A DNA stretch of 57,038 bases from an uncultured Pelagibacteraceae bacterium (GTDB taxonomy: Bacteria > Pseudomonadota > Alphaproteobacteria > Pelagibacterales > Pelagibacteraceae). The stretch lies in assembly GCA_902565935.1 (NCBI GenBank), contig CACFGT010000008.1:1-57038 (forward strand). Reading direction: 5' to 3'. A program made the position numbers and the translations under genes. The notes beneath the pieces were generated by a model, which was not told the DNA's origin, did not search any database, and saw nothing but the letters and a program-made list of their open reading frames with translations. Shown piece by piece: positions 33,720 to 43,517 of the stretch; position 1 is the first letter of the stretch, and each line of letters opens with the position of its first letter.

Positions 33720-34496
33720 GTCCTCTAATTCTTTTGCTAACAAATAGTAAGTTTGAAAATCTAAATTTTGAGGCCTTAAATCTAAATTTAGATTTAGTTT
33801 TTTTGCAATTTGATCAGAATTTTTAAAAAGTTTGTTTAGTGGTTTTTTAATCTTTTTTCTTTTTTGATTAAAAAAAATTCTTGTTACATCCTCAATAGAT
33901 TCTGAATTTTTTAGTTTAAAAAATCTGATTTTTGGTGTGAATAGTAGAAGTGTACTATCAACTTTTGGTTTAGGTTTAAATGAGGAGGGCTTAACATCGA
34001 TTATTTTTTTTACATTTAATCTCCAGTTAGAAATTATTGATAATCTGCCATAATTCGAAGTGTTTGAGTCACTAATAATTCTATCTGCAACCTCTTTTTG
34101 AAATAATAATATTAGTTTATCAAACCAGAGATTTGAATTTAGATTTAATATCCACTTAATTAAAATTTCAGTTGAGATGTTATAAGGTAAATTTCCAAAC
34201 ACTGTTAATTTATCATTAGATAATTTATTTTCAGAAATATTTAAAATATCATCATTAATAAACCTGATATTTTCTGTATATTTTCTTTTTAATAAATCTA
34301 AAAGGTGAGTATCTTTTTCAATTAAAATTAATTCTTTTGGATTATTTTTTAAAATTTCACTCGTTAAATTTCCTGTGCCTGGACCTACTTCAAGAATATT
34401 CTTATTTTGAATATCAGCACAAGTTAAGATTTTGTTGATTATTTCTTTATCAATCAAGAAATTTTGACCGAGACTTTTTTTGGGTTTTATTCTCAC
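33708..34496 (-). CDS. rsmA: 16S rRNA dimethyladenosine transferase RsmA (KsgA)
   Basis: 262 residues. It dimethylates two adjacent adenines in the loop of helix 45 of 16S rRNA during 30S maturation. It starts [14 protein letters not shown], has the SAM motif [11 protein letters not shown], and the catalytic NLPYNIS. It is the last gene of the lptF-to-rsmA operon; pdxA ends right before its start. Confidence 0.96.
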   Translation of the reverse strand: MRIKPKKSLGQNFLIDKEIINKILTCADIQNKNILEVGPGTGNLTSEILKNNPKELILIEKDTHLLDLLKRKYTENIRFINDDILNISENKLSNDKLTVFGNLPYNISTEILIKWILNLNSNLWFDKLILLFQKEVADRIISDSNTSNYGRLSIISNWRLNVKKIIDVKPSSFKPKPKVDSTLLLFTPKIRFFKLKNSESIEDVTRIFFNQKRKKIKKPLNKLFKNSDQIAKKLNLNLDLRPQNLDFQTYYLLAKELEDLRS

Positions 34497-35465
34497 TTAT
34501 TTTCTATTTAAAAATTTTAAAGCATCGATTAAACTTTGAGGATCTGATTTATTTTTACCAATCATTTCATTATTAGGACCGTGATCAGGCGATATTCTTA
34601 AAAATGGAAGTCCTAAAGTAATATTGATTGCATTGAATCCATATAATGTTTTGATAGGTGTTAAAACTTGATCATGATACATTCCAACAATTACATTAAA
34701 TTTTTTTATGTTTTGTTTTAAAAAAACAGTATCTGCTGGATAAGGTCCAAATACCTTAATCTTCTTTTTTTTTAATGTTTTTATTGCTGGTTCAATAGTT
34801 TTTTTTTCTTCACTTTTATTAAAGAAATTTTCACAGTGAGGATTTAATCCTGTGATCGCAATTTTGGGCTTCAAAGAAAAATTTATTTCATAAAATTTAT
34901 TTATGATTAAGGATTTAATTACTATATCTTTTTTACTTATTTTTTTTGAAACTTTACTAATTGGTAAATGAGTTGTAATCGGACATACAGATAAATTTTT
35001 ATTAAAAATTAACATTGCATAATTTTCTTTAATCTTAAATTTTTTAGCAATAAATTCTGTAATTCCAAGATATCTATTTTTTAAAAAAAATTTTTTGGAG
35101 ATAGGACCATTAATAAATCCTGAAATTTTATTTTTTTTTATTATATTAAAAGCTTTATCAAAACATTCATTTATGTATTTATTAGATTTAGAGGAAATGG
35201 GTTCAAAAACTTTTGTAAAATTATAATTTATATCAATAATATTAATTTTGTCTAAATTAACATTCTTTAATGAATCATTTTCTAATTCAATTCGATTAAG
35301 TTTAGCTTTTAATTTCATTTTTTTTAATTGAAGACAAATAAGATGATATGAGCCTATTAAAATAATCGGTTTTTTACTTTGATATTTTCTAAATGATTTT
35401 GCTAATAATTCAGAAAAAATACTATTAGGTTCACCACAAACTATTAAAATAGGTTTAGAATTCAT
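34497..35465 (-). CDS. pdxA: 4-hydroxythreonine-4-phosphate dehydrogenase
   Basis: 322 residues. It oxidises 4-phosphohydroxythreonine in pyridoxal phosphate synthesis. Family segments are the start PILIVCGEPNSIFSELLAK, NGPISKK, the metal-binding GMYHDQVLTPIK, and GLPFLRISPDHG with the final FLN residues. The gene overlaps the end of surA by 11 bases and is followed directly by rsmA; surA-pdxA-rsmA is a classic arrangement. Confidence 0.94.
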   Translation of the reverse strand: MNSKPILIVCGEPNSIFSELLAKSFRKYQSKKPIILIGSYHLICLQLKKMKLKAKLNRIELENDSLKNVNLDKINIIDINYNFTKVFEPISSKSNKYINECFDKAFNIIKKNKISGFINGPISKKFFLKNRYLGITEFIAKKFKIKENYAMLIFNKNLSVCPITTHLPISKVSKKISKKDIVIKSLIINKFYEINFSLKPKIAITGLNPHCENFFNKSEEKKTIEPAIKTLKKKKIKVFGPYPADTVFLKQNIKKFNVIVGMYHDQVLTPIKTLYGFNAINITLGLPFLRISPDHGPNNEMIGKNKSDPQSLIDALKFLNRK

Positions 35466-36400
35466 TTATTTGCGTATTTAATCTTATTTTATTAAAATAA
35501 ATTTGAGAAAAATTTTGATATTGTTTGTCTTTTTCTATTTGAATTATTTCTCTTACAATTTTATTTTCATCAAATTCCTCGTTGATAATTTTTTTTTGAT
35601 TCACTTTGATAATTAAATAGTTATTATTAATTATAATTGGTTTACTAAATTCATTTACTTTAAGCTTTTGTATCTCTTTTTTTAGATCTTTTGATAATTG
35701 ATTTTCTTTAATTTTTCCAATATTACCTCCAAGTTTTGAAGTATCAGAAATACTGAATTTTGTTGCAGCAGTCTCAAATCCATACATATTAATTGTTTCT
35801 ATTATTTTCTTAATTTTTTCATTTAAATCTTTTTCATTTTGAGGCGCTAAAACAATCTCTGATAAATCATATTCGATAATTTCTTTGTAATTAATTTTTT
35901 CATTTTTTACATTTTGTCTAATCTTATTTTCATCTATATTAATTTGATTTTGAAACTTTTTTGAAATTAGCTGGTTCCACAAAATTTCAATTTTTAATTT
36001 TTCTTTCACAACATTAATTGATATACCAAAAGTATCTAAATAGTTTTCGAACTCAGTTATATTATTTAAATTTAGGTTAGTATAAAGATTTTTAATTATA
36101 TCTTGAATTAATTGATTGTTTTCATATTTTTCTACTATGAAAAACTTTTTAATTTCATTTAATTTAATTTTTTCTCTTATCAACGAGTCTTTGGCAATTT
36201 CAAATATTTCACTTTTACTAAGATCCTTCAATTTTGTATTCAATGATATCAAATAATTTAATTCATCATTAATGTCTATATTTGTTATTAAAGAATTATT
36301 TATTTTGTATAATATTTGAATTTTTTTGAAATGCAATCGTATTATTTGAGAAAAAAAATATAGTCAAAAATATGATTAAAAAACTTATTAATTTATTCAT
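35455..36400 (-). pseudogene. surA: SurA-like periplasmic peptidyl-prolyl isomerase/chaperone, frameshifted after the signal peptide
   Basis: SurA helps outer membrane proteins fold in the periplasm. Two frames together give a normal precursor. ATG at 36400 starts a signal peptide, MNKLISFLIIFLTIFFFSN, with a cleavage-like TIA before FQK, 6 bases after the lptD stop. The mature part continues in the next frame from about 36336, with an N-terminal chaperone domain (LITNIDINDELNYL) and one parvulin-like domain (LGGNIGKIKENQLSKDLKKEI). Removing one A from the seven-A run (36321-36327) joins them as AFQKIQILYKINN, the usual SurA opening. Without this repair the frame has no signal peptide and only a weak TTG start. 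Sequencing error, slippage or real loss are all possible. Confidence 0.85.
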
Positions 36401-36406
36401 CAGATT

Positions 36407-38812
36407 TTATTTATCGATACCAGGTAGATTGATACTATTATCAAAAGGCATTATTGTGATTGAAAAAAATAATCTTTCTTCAGGTTGTAAAGATCCATCT
36501 GTGTAATAATCTTTGTTATATTCTAATGCCGCTGTTAAGCAATCCATTTTATATTCATATATTAAATTATAATATTCAGTCAAATCAGTTTTTTTATTTT
36601 TTCTAGTTCTAAATTTTAGGCTTTTTGTATCATCAAACTTTAAAGATGTTTCATTTGCTATGAAATGAGTATTACCTATTTGATCACCTTCTTCTATAAA
36701 TTCAAAGGTGCTTACAAAATTATTGATCTTAATCTTAGAATTTATATTATGATAATGAAATTGCCCAAGATTATTATCTGACAAAAAATCGTATTCTAAA
36801 TCTAAAAATTTATTCAATTTTATTTTTGACTGACCAACTAAGTTTGATGTTTTTTGACTGATATAACTACTTTTTGGCAAATCAAAATTTTCATTAGCCC
36901 TGAAAGATCCTGCTAAATTTAAGCTAAATATTTCTGAAGATTTATCAATATTATTAAACAACTTAAACTCGTTCCCTATTGTGAAGGACTCGCCTCCCTC
37001 TAGTGTTGTTGACGAGCTTAACCTGTCTATAGAATAGATATTTGAATAGTCAATTAAACGTTCTTCATTACTTATGTTTTTATTGCTTTGAGGATTAAAC
37101 TTTGCAACAAAAATTGGTGTTAAAGTACTTAGATATTTTTCTCCTTTTTTTTGAAGTGGAAATTTTGAATTAAATTGAAAAATTCCTCTAATATTATTTT
37201 CTGACCTGTTTTTAAAATTAGAAGAGTGTTTAGAATCTGCATTAAAGTTTTTGAAAAGAAATTCGTAATTGTTTATCAATCCACTGTTTTTAATTGAGTC
37301 TTGAGATTTATAACTTAAATTATTTACAAGAATTTTCTCATTAATGTTTGTGTTATAAAGCTTATTATATCCAAAACTGCTAATTTCCATCGAACCATCC
37401 AAACTTGTATCTAATATTTTTGATAAGCTAAAATTTGGCAGTATAAATTCATATTTATCACTGCTATTTTCTTTGCTTAAATCCTCATAAATTTCTGTAT
37501 TTAAAGAAAATTCAATATCATCTCTAGAACCTTCAAACTCAATTTTTGAATTTAGTGTATTTTTAGAATTAATTATAGGCGATGAAATATCATTAAATTT
37601 TAAATAATTATCATTAGAAACACTTTGTAGTTGAATATCTATTTTTGAAAAGTCAAATAGTTCGAAATTTGTTTCAATTGTGGATTTTGAGAAAAAATGT
37701 GATTGAGAAGAATTTTTTTTTGTTAAAAAAGCATTTTCATTTTTTATACTAGCATCAAAAATATGTTTTGAATTCTTTTTTACCTTTCTAAATTCGCCCT
37801 GATAAATATTTTTTTGATCACTATAAAATCTGGGTGAAAATGTAAAATCTGAGTCCTCAGAAATTGCAAAAAAATATGGAGTTTTCAAATAATCAGCAGA
37901 GTTTTGACTAAGTATCGATGGAGCCAAAAAACCAGATTGTCTTTTAACTGTTGGGTCAGGATGAAAAAATTTTGGAAAATAAACTATAGGTACATCATAA
38001 AATTTGAATGTAGCTTGATTATATTTTACTAATTTATTTTTTTTATCGTGTTTTACCTCTTTTGCATTAATACTCCAAGGCGAACAACCCTCTCTTTTCT
38101 TACAATTAGTATAAATTCCTTTGTTTAAAGTAAAGTTTCCATCTTCATAGATAAATGATTTACCTTTAGCTCTTGATAAATATCTTTTTGTAGACAACTC
38201 ATTAAAATCATTTATTGAAATATCCTGTCCTAAAATTCTTTCATGATTAAAGTCATAATAAATTTTTTTTATATTAAAGATGTTTAATTCCTTATCAGTC
38301 ATTAAAACATTATTAGCTATGAATGTATTTTGAGTTAAATCTAATTTAAAATTTTGAACATCAATTTCATTAAGTTGTAAATCTTTCAAAATTGTATGTT
38401 CATTAGAAAAAATATTTTTTGAGCTCAAATCGTAAGTGATATTCGAAGTTTCTAAAAAATAATTATTATTTTTATTAATTTTAGTTTTTCCTATACTTGT
38501 AATTGTATTTTTGCTTTGATTAAAAATTATTTCATTTGCATTTAATGTAATTTTGTTATTTTCATTCTTTAAAATAACATTTTCTTTGATCGTATAAATC
38601 TTAGCTTTGTTATCTATTAATAATTTATCACTGAAAATTTTATTACCGAAGTTGTCATATATATAAACTTCATCTGAGGCTGATATAATATTTTTCTCTA
38701 TAGTTTCAATATTTTTTGCCTCAAAGTTAATTTCATTGGCTAATAATTTTGTATTAAAATTTATTAATAAAACTAAAAATAATAATGAGAATTTATATAA
38801 ATTATTTTTCAT
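36407..38812 (-). CDS. lptD: LPS-assembly protein LptD
   Basis: 801 residues. LptD forms the outer-membrane pore that places lipopolysaccharide on the cell surface. A signal peptide (MKNNLYKFSLLFLVLLINF) is followed by an LptA/OstA-like beta-jellyroll region and, from about residue 230, a large barrel. Family marks include the YTNCKKREGCSPWSI segment with two cysteines, VPIVYFPKFFHPDP and RQSGFL. Near the C-terminus lies one conserved Cys (MDCLTAALEYNKDYY) where some LptD proteins have a Cys pair. It overlaps lptG by 11 bases and is followed by surA. Confidence 0.95.
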   Translation of the reverse strand: MKNNLYKFSLLFLVLLINFNTKLLANEINFEAKNIETIEKNIISASDEVYIYDNFGNKIFSDKLLIDNKAKIYTIKENVILKNENNKITLNANEIIFNQSKNTITSIGKTKINKNNNYFLETSNITYDLSSKNIFSNEHTILKDLQLNEIDVQNFKLDLTQNTFIANNVLMTDKELNIFNIKKIYYDFNHERILGQDISINDFNELSTKRYLSRAKGKSFIYEDGNFTLNKGIYTNCKKREGCSPWSINAKEVKHDKKNKLVKYNQATFKFYDVPIVYFPKFFHPDPTVKRQSGFLAPSILSQNSADYLKTPYFFAISEDSDFTFSPRFYSDQKNIYQGEFRKVKKNSKHIFDASIKNENAFLTKKNSSQSHFFSKSTIETNFELFDFSKIDIQLQSVSNDNYLKFNDISSPIINSKNTLNSKIEFEGSRDDIEFSLNTEIYEDLSKENSSDKYEFILPNFSLSKILDTSLDGSMEISSFGYNKLYNTNINEKILVNNLSYKSQDSIKNSGLINNYEFLFKNFNADSKHSSNFKNRSENNIRGIFQFNSKFPLQKKGEKYLSTLTPIFVAKFNPQSNKNISNEERLIDYSNIYSIDRLSSSTTLEGGESFTIGNEFKLFNNIDKSSEIFSLNLAGSFRANENFDLPKSSYISQKTSNLVGQSKIKLNKFLDLEYDFLSDNNLGQFHYHNINSKIKINNFVSTFEFIEEGDQIGNTHFIANETSLKFDDTKSLKFRTRKNKKTDLTEYYNLIYEYKMDCLTAALEYNKDYYTDGSLQPEERLFFSITIMPFDNSINLPGIDK

Positions 38813-39881
38813 TTATTCTTATTAAATTTGTAATTATAATCATAGATAAAATTATTTGTGGTCCCCATATTGATGTTAAGTATGGAACATCTTGAGTTTC
38901 AATAATCACATTAAAAAAATAATTTACATAATAAATGAGCACTGAAACTGCAATACCAATTATGATATTAGCTATTTTTGATTTATTGTGTCCGATATTA
39001 AGCATTAGTATTGCACCTATACACACCATTATTGTAAGATAAAGAGGATAAGAATAAAGCCTATGTTTATGTCCATTAATTATATCAGTGTTGTAACCCA
39101 GCATCTCATAGTCTTGTTTTAAAGTCTCAATTTTGAAAATGTCCAATGATGATAAATTTTCAAATATCGACATAATTCTTTTTTCGTCAAAATTTGAAAA
39201 AAATTCAAGTTGATCAGCAGTGGATGTATTATTATTTAAATTTATTATTGGCTTTTCAATAATCCAATTATTTGATTGTATATCAACACTTTTTGAAATT
39301 ATTACTTTTTGTAATTCAAACTCTTTATCAAACTGAGAAATTGTTACGTTAAGCAACTTATTATTATCAAGTTTTTCTGCATTAATGTAATTTATGATTT
39401 CACCAAGATCATCTCTTATCCATAGGCCATTTCCTGTTACAACTGCTAAATATTTATCATCTTTAGTGTATTGATTTTTTATATCTAAATAAAAAAATTT
39501 TAGATTTGCAGAAATATTATAAAAAAATAATATGATGACTACTCCAATAATAAAAGATAGTGTTGCGAGTATTTGAATAATCTTAAAATTTGTTACGCTA
39601 TATAGTTTGAAAACATTCAATTCGTCATTATCAATACTTTCAATAAAGAAAAAAAGAGTGCTTATTAAAAAAATAAAAGGAAATAGCTCAAACAAAATAG
39701 AAGGCATATTTAACAGTGTTAAAAAAATAGGTAGTAAAATACTTTCATCAATATCATCTTTAAAAAAATTAATTTCTTCTAATAAATTCATAACTATTAC
39801 AACAGCTGAAAAAACAATTGTTACTTTAATGAAACAAATAATAAAATTTTTTAATATATATTTATTATAATGTTTAATCAT
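38802..39881 (-). CDS. lptG: LPS export permease LptG
   Basis: 359 residues. With LptF it forms the inner-membrane transporter that lifts LPS from the bilayer using LptB. It has six predicted membrane helices and one large periplasmic jellyroll domain between helices 3 and 4, starting about residue 130. It is distinguished from LptF by position and by the IKHYNKYILKNF N-terminus. It overlaps lptF by 4 bases and lptD by 11 bases. Confidence 0.93.
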   Translation of the reverse strand: MIKHYNKYILKNFIICFIKVTIVFSAVVIVMNLLEEINFFKDDIDESILLPIFLTLLNMPSILFELFPFIFLISTLFFFIESIDNDELNVFKLYSVTNFKIIQILATLSFIIGVVIILFFYNISANLKFFYLDIKNQYTKDDKYLAVVTGNGLWIRDDLGEIINYINAEKLDNNKLLNVTISQFDKEFELQKVIISKSVDIQSNNWIIEKPIINLNNNTSTADQLEFFSNFDEKRIMSIFENLSSLDIFKIETLKQDYEMLGYNTDIINGHKHRLYSYPLYLTIMVCIGAILMLNIGHNKSKIANIIIGIAVSVLIYYVNYFFNVIIETQDVPYLTSIWGPQIILSMIIITNLIRINEK

Positions 39882-41017
39882 AATTCTTTTCTAAAAGTGT
39901 TAATCTTGAAATATAAAAAAAAATACTGAATAAAAAAAATTAAAAAAGGTATACCAATTGATAATTTAAAATAGAAAAAATTTCTTGAGGTCATAGTCGA
40001 AAATAGTTCTGAAAAGATGATGATAATCAACCCTGTAGTAAAAATTAAAACTCTTGAAAATTTATATCTTAGGTCTTCTTTTGGAATAATTAATAGGAAA
40101 CATAAACTTAAAGTTAAAATAGGGATGAAGAGAGGTTTAATGAGGCGATTGAATAATTCTTTTTGCATTTCTTTAATAGCTGGATCATTGCACTGTGTTG
40201 TTTCATAATAAGATTGATTTCCTAATATAAAATAATTTACATAACAATTTAATATATCAGAGGTTTTTCTTTCTTGAATTTTAAAATCTGTAATTGATTT
40301 TGTAAGATATTTTCCGAGATCAAAATTAGTTGTTTCAAAATCAAATGATGTTATCTTTTCATTATTAACATTTATAATTTTTCCATCAAATAGTCTTAAA
40401 TTTCGTTCACTATCATTATTTATTAGTTTGCCTTTAGAGGCATAAATAAATTTAATTTTATCATTGTCGGTGTCTTTCAAAAAAATATTTTTATAATTTT
40501 CTTTATCTATTTTCTTTTCAATATAAATTGTTAGTTTATCGACTGTATCGATAAATTTTTTTTCGCTTATTAAAGAAGGAAAAAAATCAATGTTAGAGTC
40601 TTTTAAAAATACACGAGATTTATTTTGAGACCATGGTACTAAAATTGAAGTGAAGAAATAAAGAAATATCAATGAAAAAAAAGAGTAAAAAATTAAATTT
40701 TTAACAAAATTAATTTTATTTATTCCATTTATCCAAAAAATCTTAAGTTCATTGTTATCCTCAAATTTATTCAAAGTGTAAAAAATTGAAATAAAGAATA
40801 TTAATGGAAATAATCTAGAGATAATTTTTGGAAAATTTAATAAAGAATATTTGAAATATACTTCTAATCCATGTCCATCTTCTGTAACAAAATCTAAAAA
40901 ATTTACTGCTTGGATAACCCAGACAATTATGCCTAGAGTGAATATTGCTGATAAAAAGAAATATGTATTATCTAAAAAAAATTTTCTAAATATTAATTTT
41001 TTGTTGAATTCGATCAT
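39878..41017 (-). CDS. lptF: LPS export permease LptF
   Basis: 379 residues and six predicted membrane helices around a periplasmic domain. It is the partner of LptG in LPS extraction. The first helix region contains FLSAIFTLGIIVWVIQAVNFLDF, the YPF-type layout followed by LFPLIFFISIFYTLNKF. It is the first gene of the lptFG-lptD-surA-pdxA-rsmA series and is divergent from pepA with 53 bases between start codons. Confidence 0.93.
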   Translation of the reverse strand: MIEFNKKLIFRKFFLDNTYFFLSAIFTLGIIVWVIQAVNFLDFVTEDGHGLEVYFKYSLLNFPKIISRLFPLIFFISIFYTLNKFEDNNELKIFWINGINKINFVKNLIFYSFFSLIFLYFFTSILVPWSQNKSRVFLKDSNIDFFPSLISEKKFIDTVDKLTIYIEKKIDKENYKNIFLKDTDNDKIKFIYASKGKLINNDSERNLRLFDGKIINVNNEKITSFDFETTNFDLGKYLTKSITDFKIQERKTSDILNCYVNYFILGNQSYYETTQCNDPAIKEMQKELFNRLIKPLFIPILTLSLCFLLIIPKEDLRYKFSRVLIFTTGLIIIIFSELFSTMTSRNFFYFKLSIGIPFLIFFIQYFFLYFKINTFRKEL

Positions 41018-41070
41018 TTATAATTTATAAGACATAATTAAATACAACCTAAAGTACATATATATTAAAA

Positions 41071-42540
41071 ATGTCAATAAAAATAAGCTTTAAAAAGAAT
41101 ATTCTTTCAAAATATATTAAAAATTATGTTTTGTTCGTTAATGAAAACTTCAAAATAAATGGATTAAGTAAAATTCAATTACAAAAAGACTCAAATTTTA
41201 TTAATCAAGTCATTAGATCATCAGTTACAAAAAAAAAAAATTTTTTAACTATAAATTTAAATTCTTCACAAAAAATAATATTTATCAAAATAAAGAATAG
41301 TCAATTAACTTTAGAAAATGAAAAAAAAGGGGCTGATTTTTTTGAATACATGAGATCAAATTCTTTAACAGATATTACTTTCTTAGAAAATAATATTAAA
41401 AATACAAGTATTACTAATAAACTATTTTTAGATGAATTCTTACATGGATTAGAATTGAAATCTTACAAGTTTAATAAATATAAATCAAAAAAAGATAATG
41501 AGATATATAAAATTTTTGTTTCGTTTAACACAAATACTTTCAATCAAACAAAATCTAAAAAATTTCACTCTCTTTTGCAAGGTATTGCTTTAACTAAAGA
41601 TCTAGTTTCTGAACCAGGTAATATTCTACATCCAGATGAGTACTCAAAAAGATTATTAAAATTAAAAAAAAATGGATTAAAAGTTTCTGTTTTAAATATT
41701 AAACAACTTAAAAAATTAGGAATGAATGCATTACTCGGCGTAGGCCAAGGAAGTATAAGAGGTTCTTATTTGGTAATTATGGAATGGCGAGGTGCAAAAT
41801 CTAACGAAAAACCCTTAGCGTTTGTTGGAAAAGGAGTGTGTTTTGATACTGGGGGAATTTCTTTAAAACCTGCAAAATTTATGGAAGATATGACTTATGA
41901 TATGGCTGGTTCAGCAGTTGTAGTTGGTTTAATGAAAAGTTTAGCTTTAAGAAAAGCAAAAGTAAATGCTGTTGGTGTTGTAGGTCTTGTAGAGAATATG
42001 CCTGGAGGAAATGCTCAGAGACCCGGGGATATTGTAAAATCATATAGTGGCCAGACCATAGAAGTACTTAATACTGATGCTGAAGGTAGATTAGTTTTAG
42101 CAGATGCTTTAACATATACTGAAGAAAAATTTAAGCCAAAGTTTATAGTTGATTTAGCAACATTAACTGGTGCTATAATTGTTTCATTAGGATCTGAATA
42201 TGCCGGTCTCTTTTCAAATAATGATAAATTATCAAATCAAATAATTAAGGCAGGGTTAAGTGTCGATGAAAAAGTTTGGAGAATGCCTCTCCATAAAAAT
42301 TATGATAAACTTATGAATTCAAAAAATGCTGACATGCAAAATATAAATTACGTTGGAGGGGCTGGATCAACTACTGCTGCACAATTTTTACAAAGATTTA
42401 TTATGAATAAAACTCCATGGGCTCATTTAGATATTGCCGGAATGGCTTTTTCAAAATATGGAGGCGCTCTCAACTCAGGTGGAGCTACTGGTTATGGTGT
42501 AAGATTGTTAAATGAATTAATTGAGAAAAATTATGAGTAA
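41071..42540 (+). CDS. pepA: Leucyl aminopeptidase (M17)
   Basis: 489 residues. A dinuclear-zinc aminopeptidase removing N-terminal residues from peptides in the cytosol. The C-terminal domain has the family signature NTDAEGRLVLADAL, the upstream VGKGVCFDTGGISLKP metal segment, and MAGSAVVVG. The N-terminal domain is less conserved. PepA of E. coli can also bind DNA and regulate carAB; no such role is shown here. It overlaps ndk by 8 bases. Confidence 0.96.
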   Translation: MSIKISFKKNILSKYIKNYVLFVNENFKINGLSKIQLQKDSNFINQVIRSSVTKKKNFLTINLNSSQKIIFIKIKNSQLTLENEKKGADFFEYMRSNSLTDITFLENNIKNTSITNKLFLDEFLHGLELKSYKFNKYKSKKDNEIYKIFVSFNTNTFNQTKSKKFHSLLQGIALTKDLVSEPGNILHPDEYSKRLLKLKKNGLKVSVLNIKQLKKLGMNALLGVGQGSIRGSYLVIMEWRGAKSNEKPLAFVGKGVCFDTGGISLKPAKFMEDMTYDMAGSAVVVGLMKSLALRKAKVNAVGVVGLVENMPGGNAQRPGDIVKSYSGQTIEVLNTDAEGRLVLADALTYTEEKFKPKFIVDLATLTGAIIVSLGSEYAGLFSNNDKLSNQIIKAGLSVDEKVWRMPLHKNYDKLMNSKNADMQNINYVGGAGSTTAAQFLQRFIMNKTPWAHLDIAGMAFSKYGGALNSGGATGYGVRLLNELIEKNYE

Positions 42541-42943
42541 TATAGAAAAAACATTATCCATAATAAAACCTGATGCAGTAGAAAGAAATCTAGAAAATGA
42601 GATTAAAAAAATTTTTATTGATAATGGTTTTAAAATAATCAAATCAAAGAAAATAAAAATAGAAAAATCTGAGGCAGAAAAATTTTATAAAGTTCATGAG
42701 ACAAAACCTTTTTATAATGATTTATGTTCATATCTCTCATCAGGTCCTATAATTGTGATGATGATTGAGAAAGCAAATGCAGTTCTAGACAACAGAGAAC
42801 TTATGGGTGCAACTAATCCAAAAGAAGCAAAAGATGGAACTATAAGGAAAAAATTTGGAATTTCTATAGATAAAAATTCAGTTCATGGATCAGACAGTCT
42901 AGAAAATGCAAAAATTGAGATAGATTTTTTCTTTAAAGATTAG
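42533..42943 (+). CDS. ndk: Nucleoside diphosphate kinase
   Basis: 136 residues. It transfers phosphate among nucleoside di- and triphosphates. It starts EKTLSIIKPDAVERN, and the active-site histidine is in SVHGSDSLENA (family N.VHGSD). The start at 42533 gives MSNIEKTL, standard for the family, and overlaps the pepA stop by 8 bases. It is convergent with purN, overlapping by 11 bases. Confidence 0.97.
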   Translation: MSNIEKTLSIIKPDAVERNLENEIKKIFIDNGFKIIKSKKIKIEKSEAEKFYKVHETKPFYNDLCSYLSSGPIIVMMIEKANAVLDNRELMGATNPKEAKDGTIRKKFGISIDKNSVHGSDSLENAKIEIDFFFKD

Positions 42944-43517
42944 AAAAAACTTTCATAATAGCTTCTGGATATAGTATATGCTCCTTTTTTAATATTCTTT
43001 TTGCTAATAATTCTGAACTATCGTTTTTAAAAACTTTTACTTTTTTTTGTAAAATAATTTTTCCTGAGTCTAATTTTGAATTGACAAAATGAACAGTGCA
43101 ACCAGAGAATTTTTCATTATTATCTATCACCCTTTGATGTGTATTCAATCCTTTATATTTTGGCAACAAAGATGGATGAATATTCAATATCTTTCCGTTG
43201 AATTTTTTTATGAAATTTTTGGATAAAATTTTCATAAATCCAGCAAGACAAATCAGAAAAACTTGATTTTTTTTAAGAAAATTTAAAATTTTTTTTTCAT
43301 TTTTCTTATCTTTATTAAATTTGAAAACTTTTGTTTCAATCTTAAATTTTTTGGCATAAATTAAACCTTTTGCATTCTTATTATCTGAAATAACACAGTT
43401 AATTTGAATTGGTGACTTTTCATATTTAGAGAATTTTATTAAATTTTTTAAGTTGCTACCAGTTCCAGAGATAAAAACAGCTGTTTTAATTTTATTTTTG
43501 CCAATTAATTTCACCAT
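42933..43517 (-). CDS. purN: Phosphoribosylglycinamide formyltransferase
   Basis: 194 residues. It formylates GAR with 10-formyltetrahydrofolate in purine synthesis. Visible are the FISGTGSNLKNLI opening, the ICLAGFMKIL and NIHPSLLPKYKGLNTHQR segments with the catalytic Asn-His, and the GCTVHFVNSKLDSG segment. It overlaps purM by 26 bases. purM-purN is the standard pair. Confidence 0.96.
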   Translation of the reverse strand: MVKLIGKNKIKTAVFISGTGSNLKNLIKFSKYEKSPIQINCVISDNKNAKGLIYAKKFKIETKVFKFNKDKKNEKKILNFLKKNQVFLICLAGFMKILSKNFIKKFNGKILNIHPSLLPKYKGLNTHQRVIDNNEKFSGCTVHFVNSKLDSGKIILQKKVKVFKNDSSELLAKRILKKEHILYPEAIMKVFSNL

